Assembly (NCBI GenBank): GCA_035403465.1
Contig: DAONFG010000060.1
Span: forward strand, 1 to 15,623
Source of the DNA: JAAYBQ01 sp035403465
Lineage (GTDB): Bacteria; Spirochaetota; UBA4802; UBA5550
Direction: 5' to 3'
DNA: 15,623 nucleotides
A program made the position numbers and the translations under genes. Under the pieces are notes generated by a model. That model saw only the letters and a program-made list of their open reading frames with translations, had not been told where the DNA came from and did no database searches. Shown here piece by piece: positions 1 to 5,714 of this stretch. Numbering within the stretch: the first letter of the stretch is position 1; every line of letters starts with the position of its first letter.

Positions 1-64
1 TAGTTCAATGGTAGAACTTTAGCCTTCCAAGCTAACCACACGGGTTCGATTCCCGCCACCCGCT
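1..64 (+). tRNA. tRNA-Gly (anticodon TCC), 5' end cut by the window
   Basis: The sequence starts in the D-arm and continues through the anticodon arm: stem TTAGC/GCTAA (19-23/31-35), loop 24-30, anticodon TCC at 26-28. The T-loop TTCGATT (45-51) and the 3' acceptor strand CACCCGC (57-63) follow. TCC identifies tRNA-Gly reading GGA/GGG. About ten bases of the acceptor and D-stem lie outside the window. A complete CCA is not encoded after the discriminator base, so it would be added after transcription. A terminator follows within a few bases. Confidence 0.93.
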
Positions 65-67
65 CAT

Positions 68-97
68 AAAAGCCCTGATTTTTTCAGGGCTTTTTTA
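68..97 (+). terminator. Rho-independent terminator of the tRNA-Gly transcript
   Basis: Perfect 11-bp stem AAAAGCCCTGA (68-78) / TCAGGGCTTTT (84-94) around a five-T loop, running into a T-tract. It ends the tRNA transcript and separates it from the marR region. Confidence 0.92.
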
Positions 98-297
98 TTT
101 ACAGTAATAATTTATTCCACGATACCGGTTCTAAAGCCCCCATGAGCCTCCAGGCGAATCCAGGCAACTAAGGGCATGTTTAACCCGATAGAACTCCCCG
201 GAACCGCTCCTGTACAGTCTGCACACCGTATAAACACACAATCCAGCCCGATCCGCCACGAATAATCGCCCAAGGCGCCATTTCAGGCATTTATTAC

Positions 298-325
298 TTG
301 ACTCTGCCCGGCCATGAATTATTTT
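298..325 (+). promoter_or_regulatory. Possible sigma-70 promoter of the MarR-type gene
   Basis: TTGACT (298-303) is followed after 16 bp by TATTTT (320-325). The -35 is good, the -10 weak. It lies just upstream of an operator-like palindrome and 50 bp before the preferred start of the regulator. The stretch 98-297 shows no gene or clear element. Confidence 0.4.
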
Positions 326-326
326 G

Positions 327-340
327 GTTGTAAATACAAC
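327..340. promoter_or_regulatory. Palindromic operator candidate for the MarR-type regulator
   Basis: GTTGTA (327-332) and TACAAC (335-340) form a perfect 6-bp inverted repeat with two central bases. A TTGTA-N2-TACAA core is typical of operators bound by MarR-family dimers. It sits just after the candidate -10 and just before the marR start, as expected for autorepression. The binding protein is inferred from position only. Confidence 0.5.
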
Positions 341-375
341 TATTGTACCTGTAAATGATAAATCCCGGGGAGAGC

Positions 376-837
376 ATGTTTCACGACAGTATAAAAGTTT
401 TTCCGCAGTTCATAAAGAAGGTTTTACACGAACATGATATATCAGAGCTGAAACTTGATATCAATAAAACACAGACCAAAATCCTCATGTTTGTTTATGA
501 AAACACTGAAAAATCAATGTCTGAAATAAGCCTGATGACCAGTTTAGAAAAAAGTTCCTTTACCCGTTCTGTTGATTATCTCGTAAAAAACGGCTTCCTG
601 GTAAAAAATTCCCCGGAAAAAGACAGAAGGAAAATTCATCTGTCTCTCACAGGCAAGGGAACCAGCGCTGCCAGGCTGATTAAAAATGACCTGGATATCT
701 ATTTTGAGTCATTATTGTCAGATTTTTCAGGAAAAGAAAAAACAGAATTTTTCGAATCCCTGAATTCGGTCTTAAAATATATAAACCAGATCCTGGACGG
801 ACATAAGAGATGCACGGCCCGGGATAAGTACAACTAG
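376..837 (+). CDS. MarR-family winged-helix transcriptional regulator
   Basis: A 153-residue protein of normal MarR length. Residues about 33-76 form the helical core and helix-turn-helix (the recognition segment includes SLEKSSFTRSVDYLVKNGFL). Residues 79-95 are the wing, with the conserved D-R-R at 83-85 followed by a beta-strand and LTGKG. N- and C-terminal helices would form the dimer interface. An in-frame ATG at 355 has no ribosome site, whereas GGAG lies three bases before the ATG at 376, so 376 is preferred. It probably represses its own transcription through the palindrome at 327-340. The ligand and the rest of the regulon cannot be read from the sequence; the downstream antiporter has its own promoter, so control of it is only a possibility. 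Confidence 0.88.
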   Translation: MFHDSIKVFPQFIKKVLHEHDISELKLDINKTQTKILMFVYENTEKSMSEISLMTSLEKSSFTRSVDYLVKNGFLVKNSPEKDRRKIHLSLTGKGTSAARLIKNDLDIYFESLLSDFSGKEKTEFFESLNSVLKYINQILDGHKRCTARDKYN

Positions 838-898
838 CACCGAAACGATTACCGGTACCCGGAATTTGCAACGGGGTTATTTATAAGGAGGTCAGATT

Positions 899-1210
899 AT
901 GAAAAACGCATTGGAAAACACATTATCAAAAACCATTAAAGACTGGGTGGGCGCTAATAAAAAGGTCTTCTGGAAATATGAAGTATCAAGCTATTACAAG
1001 ACATATACAATAAGTGTAGCAAACCTGCCTGATCCGTCAAACGATGACATCAGGGTATTGTCGAATAACCGGCTGCTGAATAATGCCCAGAAAACACAAT
1101 TGTGCAAGGCTATAAAAAAAGTATGTCCCAAAGCGGAAGTATTATCCAAATCAAATATCAATGTAAAAGTCGATTTTGAAAAAGGGGCGGTAACTGCCGC
1201 AGTCATTTAG
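899..1210 (+). CDS. Hypothetical protein, 103 residues
   Basis: A small lysine-rich protein with an excellent ribosome site (AAGGAGGT at 885-892, six bases before the ATG), which makes it a very likely real gene. I recognise no family. It has no signal peptide or membrane segment. The N-terminal half has alternating aromatic/hydrophobic residues (FWKYEVSSYYKTYTISV), suggesting beta strands. The C-terminal half looks like helix-strand, with two cysteines (LCKAIKKVCPKAEV). It lies 61 bp after marR on the same strand, so the two may be cotranscribed. The function is unknown. Confidence 0.7.
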   Translation: MKNALENTLSKTIKDWVGANKKVFWKYEVSSYYKTYTISVANLPDPSNDDIRVLSNNRLLNNAQKTQLCKAIKKVCPKAEVLSKSNINVKVDFEKGAVTAAVI

Positions 1211-1232
1211 CCGGGACCGCATTTCATAAACC

Positions 1233-1261
1233 TGTGCATGCAGACCGCGGCCTGCCGCACA
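1233..1261 (+). repeat. Imperfect hairpin between the small ORF and nhaD
   Basis: TGTGC (1233-1237) pairs with GCACA (1257-1261), and the inner GCAG (1240-1243) pairs with CTGC (1252-1255). The run of A and T comes only about 18 bases later (1279-1289), so this is at best a weak terminator for the upstream genes. Confidence 0.35.
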
Positions 1262-1287
1262 CTGGTATTTGTTGTGTAAAAATTTTT

Positions 1288-1316
1288 TTGACGTTGCCTG
1301 TTCTAATCAGTATATC
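1288..1316 (+). promoter_or_regulatory. Sigma-70 promoter of the antiporter gene
   Basis: TTGACG (1288-1293), an optimal 17-bp spacer and TATATC (1311-1316) give a near-consensus promoter. Transcription would start near 1323, just upstream of the GAGG ribosome site (1331-1334). This supports the ATG at 1341 as the true start, because an upstream start at 1269 would lie before the promoter. Confidence 0.65.
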
Positions 1317-1340
1317 TTGAAATATATTACGAGGTATACC

Positions 1341-2861
1341 ATGAAAAAGAGCCTTATTTCAATTACGGCAATGGCCTTTCTTATACTCTCCGCCGCATTT
1401 TCACTTAATGTTTACGCAGAAACAGGTACAGTGCATGGAAGCACTGTAAAAACTGAACAGACCGGAAACGTTCATTCTGCAGAGGCTGCCGCTGATTCGA
1501 ACGCCGCTGCAACGGTACACGCCGCCCCCCACATCGACGCAAAAAAACTGAGCCTCCTCTGGATTATTCCATTCGTGGGAATACTGCTCTCGATCGCTTT
1601 ATTTCCGCTGCTGCTGCCGCATTTCTGGCACCACCACTACGGCAAGGTTTCGCTGTTCTGGGGAGTTGTGTTTTTTATAGCATTTGCTGCCTATTTCGGT
1701 ATCAGCACGGGAATTTTCTACCTGCTTGAAGTCTACATGCTTGAATTTATCCCGTTCATCACGCTTCTGCTTGCGCTCTTTACGGTTGCAGGGGGGATAC
1801 AGCTTAAAGGTGAACTGATCGGTTCACCAAAAGTCAACACTATCATGATACTTACAGGCGCCATACTTGCAAGTTTCATGGGTACTACGGGCGCTGCAAT
1901 GGTTATAATAAGACCCATACTCAAGGCGAACGAATGGAGAAAAAACAAGGTGCATGTTGTTGTTTTTGTAATATTCGTTGTGGCAAATATCGGCGGGGGT
2001 CTTACACCGCTCGGCGATCCTCCACTCTTCCTGGGTTTCCTGAAAGGGGTTGATTTCTTCTGGACAGTAACACGCATGCTTCCGCTGGTGTCTTTCTGTA
2101 TCGGCATACTGCTTGTTGTATTCTTTATACTTGACTCCTGGTATTACAGCAGGGAAGTGAACAGGCCTGCTGCGAGTGCTGATGGCGTGAAGCTGAGCAT
2201 CGCGGGCATACCGAACATCATACTTCTCCCCTGCGTGACACTTGCGGTTATCGCATCAAGCATGAACCTGGGAGACGCGTTTACACTTCACTACGTGACC
2301 GTGCCATGGGCTTCAATACTGCAGGTAGGACTTCTTCTCACCATAACACTGGTCTCTGTAAAGATAAGCGACAGCGCGATCAGGGAGGCAAACGGCTTCA
2401 ACTGGGAACCGATCAAGGAGGTGGCAAAACTCTTCGCCACAATATTCATCACCATGGTTACACCTATTGCAATGCTCAAGGCCGGTGCTGACGGTCCCAT
2501 GGGCGCTATTGTCAGCAGCGTTATTAAGGACGGGGTATACATAAATTCGCACTTCTTCTGGGCTGCGGGGAGCCTGTCGAGTTTCCTTGACAACGCGCCG
2601 ACCTACCTTGTGTTCTTCAACACTGCGGGGGGCAATGCAGCTGACCTGATGACAACACATGCACAGACACTTGTTGCGATCAGTGCGGGAGCGGTATTCA
2701 TGGGCGCCAACACCTACATAGGGAACGCCCCGAACTTCATGGTCAAGTCAATAGCAGAAGATAACGGCGTGCCCATGCCCAGCTTCTTCGGGTACATGTT
2801 CAGGTATTCGGTGGTAATCCTTATCCCGCTCTTTATACTTGTAACACTGGTTTTCTTTTAA
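1341..2861 (+). CDS. NhaD/ArsB-type Na+/H+ antiporter
   Basis: A 506-residue polytopic inner-membrane protein of the ion-transporter superfamily (NhaD-like, COG1055 type) that would exchange Na+ for H+. Residues 1-26 look like a cleavable signal peptide ending VYA. A short Ala/His-rich region (31-66) precedes about ten membrane segments. Family-typical re-entrant motifs are visible: NIGGGLTPLGDPPLF (about 216-230), SSFLDNAPTYLVFF (about 415) and GANTYIGNAPNFM near 470. A His cluster, HFWHHHYGK, sits at 94-102 after the first membrane helix. The ATG at 1341 has GAGG six bases upstream. A longer reading from 1269 is rejected because it would overlap the promoter and bury the signal peptide. The following gene starts 21 bp downstream and is probably cotranscribed. 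The exact cation is inferred from the family. Confidence 0.85.
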   Translation: MKKSLISITAMAFLILSAAFSLNVYAETGTVHGSTVKTEQTGNVHSAEAAADSNAAATVHAAPHIDAKKLSLLWIIPFVGILLSIALFPLLLPHFWHHHYGKVSLFWGVVFFIAFAAYFGISTGIFYLLEVYMLEFIPFITLLLALFTVAGGIQLKGELIGSPKVNTIMILTGAILASFMGTTGAAMVIIRPILKANEWRKNKVHVVVFVIFVVANIGGGLTPLGDPPLFLGFLKGVDFFWTVTRMLPLVSFCIGILLVVFFILDSWYYSREVNRPAASADGVKLSIAGIPNIILLPCVTLAVIASSMNLGDAFTLHYVTVPWASILQVGLLLTITLVSVKISDSAIREANGFNWEPIKEVAKLFATIFITMVTPIAMLKAGADGPMGAIVSSVIKDGVYINSHFFWAAGSLSSFLDNAPTYLVFFNTAGGNAADLMTTHAQTLVAISAGAVFMGANTYIGNAPNFMVKSIAEDNGVPMPSFFGYMFRYSVVILIPLFILVTLVFF

Positions 2862-2882
2862 CACTGATCCAGGAGAAAAATA

Positions 2883-3467
2883 ATGGTAAAGAAAAAATAT
2901 TACGAACTTGTTTTCGAAGGCAGATACGAGACAATCGCCGGCATGCTTGAAGGATTCATGCTGGCAAGCGGTAAAAAATGGGAGTACTGGTTCAGCAGAA
3001 GGGTCGGGATTGAAACCGAAACTTTCGCCGAAGCTATTATCGAATGGGGCGCGCTCAGGTCACGGCTGCACCATGTAATTCTTGAAAAAGATTTCCATAT
3101 GCTTCTTCAGAAAATGGCGGCAAAAAGAACAGACCTGAAACTTATAAGACCGGAATGCACAAAATCCGCCATGGAGATCAAATCAGCCGCATTTACTTTC
3201 AAGGCAAAGGCATACGCAAAAAAATACGGGACAGAGATAAAGAGTATACTGGCCCCTTCCCCTGCAGGTATAAAAATCAGGGACTACAAACCCACGGAAG
3301 AGATTCATGAATCCGCGAAGGGCATTGAACTATACGCGCCTGACCACGATTATATCTTCACAGCAGAGGGTACAGCATCAGGTGAATTCAGGGCGATCCT
3401 GGACTTCAGGAAAAAGCTGGATGACCATCCGCTGGTTGATGTGAGCACTATCAGGCTCCAGTTCTGA
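2883..3467 (+). CDS. Hypothetical protein cotranscribed with the antiporter
   Basis: A soluble 194-residue protein of unknown family, with no signal peptide or membrane segment. AGGAGA (2871-2876) is placed six bases before the ATG. It starts 21 bp after nhaD and is followed by a terminator, so the two genes probably form one unit. The sequence has an aromatic and charged N-terminus (KKYYELVFEGRYETIAGMLEGFML), a mixed alpha/beta middle, a Lys/Ala-rich helix near residues 98-116 and a beta-rich end. Co-expression hints at a role linked to ion or pH homeostasis, but nothing in the residues shows it. Confidence 0.75.
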   Translation: MVKKKYYELVFEGRYETIAGMLEGFMLASGKKWEYWFSRRVGIETETFAEAIIEWGALRSRLHHVILEKDFHMLLQKMAAKRTDLKLIRPECTKSAMEIKSAAFTFKAKAYAKKYGTEIKSILAPSPAGIKIRDYKPTEEIHESAKGIELYAPDHDYIFTAEGTASGEFRAILDFRKKLDDHPLVDVSTIRLQF

Positions 3468-3493
3468 TAATTTATTGCTGCAGAATAAAAAAG

Positions 3494-3517
3494 GTCCGCA
3501 TTGTGCGGGCTTTTTTT
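3494..3517 (+). terminator. Rho-independent terminator of the nhaD operon
   Basis: GTCCGCA (3494-3500) pairs with TGCGGGC (3504-3510), including one G-T pair, around a TTG loop. Seven T follow (3511-3517). It lies 26 bp after the stop of the 194-residue gene. Confidence 0.85.
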
Positions 3518-3579
3518 GTTATGTGCAGTTATCCGGTAAATCCGATATAGTAATTATGACGATAGTGGTTAAAACAGGG

Positions 3580-3692
3580 TTGTCACTGCGAGGCATGTAA
3601 TGCCGCGGCAGTCTGTCCATGCAAAAACCGGTAATTTTTCACCGCACTGCTTCTTCCATAGACAGATTGCTTCACTGAATTCGCAATGACAA
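3580..3692. repeat. Dispersed-repeat-like imperfect inverted repeat (113 bp)
   Basis: The outer arms TTGTCACTGCGA (3580-3591) and TCGCAATGACAA (3681-3692) match at 11 of 12 positions when paired. The inner arms at 3608-3621 and 3657-3670 match at 12 of 14. The layout (cattgcga, then gcaatctgtc, then its complement) resembles a MITE/REP-like element I know from intergenic regions of many genomes. It has no coding capacity and fills most of the 282-bp gap before the next gene. Copy number elsewhere cannot be seen here. Confidence 0.6.
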
Positions 3693-3749
3693 GCGGCCAA
3701 CCCGGACACCAGCTGAAGTCATAAACAACATTTACAAGGAAATATAACC

Positions 3750-5387
3750 ATGAAACGCGGACTTAAATATACTGCAATTTTTCTTCTGCTCCTTGCACTC
3801 TCTGTTACACTCTACTATCACCTGCGCTGGCCGCGTATAGAAAAAGCCTACATAACCTCAACCTCCGAAAAGGCAGCAGCGCTGAAACCTGCTGCTGCTA
3901 AAATCAGGCCCGGAATAACCGATGAATCACTCATCAAACTATACAATGAACTGAAAGAGCGTGATTCATCAATCGCTGCAATAGCAACCGCGGACTTTTA
4001 CGGCAATGTTAAGCAGATAGTTAAAAATGACTCGCTGATCAATTCAGGCGTACTGCTGGACAGGCTGCTCCAGAGCATCAAAACCGGCAGCATACAGGGG
4101 GATGCGGGTGAGAAAACCGGTGTAAAGACATTCACTGAAACAGGAAGCGGTACCGGCAGGTTTTACGTCTGCTCGTTCAACACGGACGCTGTAAAATTTA
4201 TCTCTGTTTATGTGTTCAGGCCGGGCAAAGCCCTTGTCATACGGATCGTGCTGGAACTTGTTCTGGTGATCGCAGGCTGCGTGATGCTCACCGGGCTTGT
4301 TTCCGTTGCCGGCAGCAGTAAAAAAAGTCCAGGCATAGGCAATATCCAGGACCCGGGGAACATCAAGGCTCCGGTGGTTAAATACCACAGGAAGGATGCG
4401 GCTCCGGCAGGCGGCGCTGGTAAAACCGGAACTTATGAAAACGAAAAAGCGATGGGGATTGATGAATCGGAACTCTTCGCATCAAAATACACAAAGATGC
4501 CGCATATGCCCGCAGCAGGTACTGAAAAAATAAACTCCGGGTCACTCCCTGTTGCGCAGCGCCTGGACAGGGGCGCATATGATCTCTTTAAAAAAATATA
4601 CAGGGAGCTGTCACCGGAAACAGTCGCCCTTTACATCAGGCGCACAGATGAGCGCCTCTCCAAATCATACGAACTCAGGGGAAAGACATTCCTGCGCGTT
4701 GACGCCCCCGTATTTGAAAGCATACTGATTGCCGGGCTTGTAGAATCCGCAAAACCGGGAATACACATAACAGATAACGGCAGCGGAATAAGGATACCGC
4801 TTTTTCATAACGAATACCTTAACGGCATGGTTGAGGTTACTTTCGCGGAATCCTCGTCATCCCTTGACATCGCCTCCATTCAGAATGAGCTGAACAATGT
4901 CACACTTACAATACAGGAATTTATTATAACAGACAACGTAATCATAGATGCGGAGACCGGTTTTTTCAGCGCGTCACACCTGAAGACAAAACTTGGCGAA
5001 CATGTGTATTCCACGATTAAACACGGGACAGGATTCTGCCTTATGGCTGCGGACGTTTTCGGCAGCAGGGATATTGATACTGACCAGAAGAAGGCCATGA
5101 TGAAGATACTCTTCCCCGCAGCGAAAAAGGCAACAGCGGACAGGTTTGAACTGTTCATTGCGGATTACAGGATCATCCTGATCATGGACACTGCAGACCG
5201 TGATGAAGCTGAAAAGGTCAGGAAATCGCTGGAGAAGGAGATATCAAGGTACAGGATCAAGCTCCCTGACGGCAAACTGATAAGGCTTAAACCTGTTGCG
5301 GATTACACGATGTCATATGAAGCTGTTGACATAAAGGATATACTGCAGGAGACGGTGGATAAGACTTTGAGGATTACGGTTCCCTGA
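3750..5387 (+). CDS. Membrane-anchored signalling protein with degenerate GGDEF-like domain
   Basis: A 545-residue protein. TM1 (about 7-23) and TM2 (about 162-185) flank a periplasmic sensor-like region of about 140 residues. A low-complexity Gly/Lys/Pro linker (about 190-265) follows, then an alpha/beta region (about 275-395) that may be GAF-like. Residues 398-545 resemble a GGDEF domain: DAETGFFSASHLKTKL matches the family's D-x-LTG-x-x-N-x-x-x-L opening. The GG(D/E)EF loop is absent, however: the matching region reads RFELFIADYRIILIM, so diguanylate cyclase activity is unlikely. It may act as a scaffold or ligand-sensing domain. AAGGA lies nine bases before the ATG. The gene stands alone and converges on metH. 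The GAF assignment is uncertain; the GGDEF relationship is fairly likely. Confidence 0.65.
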   Translation: MKRGLKYTAIFLLLLALSVTLYYHLRWPRIEKAYITSTSEKAAALKPAAAKIRPGITDESLIKLYNELKERDSSIAAIATADFYGNVKQIVKNDSLINSGVLLDRLLQSIKTGSIQGDAGEKTGVKTFTETGSGTGRFYVCSFNTDAVKFISVYVFRPGKALVIRIVLELVLVIAGCVMLTGLVSVAGSSKKSPGIGNIQDPGNIKAPVVKYHRKDAAPAGGAGKTGTYENEKAMGIDESELFASKYTKMPHMPAAGTEKINSGSLPVAQRLDRGAYDLFKKIYRELSPETVALYIRRTDERLSKSYELRGKTFLRVDAPVFESILIAGLVESAKPGIHITDNGSGIRIPLFHNEYLNGMVEVTFAESSSSLDIASIQNELNNVTLTIQEFIITDNVIIDAETGFFSASHLKTKLGEHVYSTIKHGTGFCLMAADVFGSRDIDTDQKKAMMKILFPAAKKATADRFELFIADYRIILIMDTADRDEAEKVRKSLEKEISRYRIKLPDGKLIRLKPVADYTMSYEAVDIKDILQETVDKTLRITVP

Positions 5388-5442
5388 CGCCTGCAGGGAT
5401 TAACGTGCCTGCCCTCACCCGCGCATTGCTGGCGCTCGCGCG

Positions 5443-5469
5443 ACCTCTCCCGTCTTTGGCGGGAGAGGT
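5443..5469. repeat. Strong hairpin of common intergenic-repeat type
   Basis: ACCTCTCCCG (5443-5452) pairs perfectly with CGGGAGAGGT (5460-5469) around a short loop, preceded by a GCCCTCACCC-like leader. Such CCTCACCC...CTCTCCC...GGGAGAGG elements recur between genes in many bacteria. A T-rich run starts about 11 bases later, so it could also help end transcription of the GGDEF-like gene. Confidence 0.55.
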
Positions 5470-5473
5470 TCAA

Positions 5474-5540
5474 CCTGAACTTTTTGTTTTTTATTCAGAT
5501 AGAAGGGATAAAACTTAAAACAGTTCAGGAAATCCCTTCT
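5474..5540. repeat. Two crossed inverted repeats, possible pseudoknot
   Basis: CCTGAAC (5474-5480) pairs with GTTCAGG (5523-5529), and AGAAGGGAT (5501-5509) pairs with ATCCCTTCT (5532-5540). All arms are perfect and the two pairs interleave, which is pseudoknot order in RNA. No convincing gene covers the region; an open frame at 5484-5696 has no ribosome site or recognisable content. Confidence 0.4.
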
Positions 5541-5619
5541 CCCTGTTCATCTCATAATAATATTCGGATTTATGCAAATTCATGCAGAAACCATGTTCAT
5601 GTGCTAAACCCGGGAGAAG

Positions 5620-5655
5620 GCCGGCCTTTTTTGTCACTTCCTGTGACTGGCCGGC
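5620..5655. repeat. Two-part hairpin between convergent genes
   Basis: GCCGGCC (5620-5626) pairs with GGCCGGC (5649-5655), and the inner GTCAC (5633-5637) pairs with GTGAC (5643-5647). A six-T bulge lies on one side. It sits in the 3'-3' spacer before the metH stop; the role may be transcript-end protection or termination. Confidence 0.4.
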
Positions 5656-5660
5656 ATCAA

Positions 5661-5698
5661 CCTCATCCTGAGAACGTGTGCCCGGAGGGCGGATGAGG
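5661..5698. repeat. Inverted repeat next to the metH 3' end
   Basis: CCTCATCC (5661-5668) and GGATGAGG (5691-5698) are perfect 8-bp arms with a GC-rich spacer, ending 17 bases from the metH stop. There is no T-tract on the metH strand, so it is not a classical terminator. It resembles a dispersed intergenic repeat. Confidence 0.4.
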
Positions 5699-5714
5699 GC
5701 AAGAAGCTTAACTA

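Noticed and set aside
1269..1340. Upstream extension of the antiporter
   Set aside because: It starts before a near-consensus promoter and has no ribosome site; the extension would bury the signal peptide that begins at 1341.
5484..5696. 70-codon plus-strand open frame
   Set aside because: It runs through several inverted repeats, has no ribosome site and has a composition unlike the neighbouring genes.
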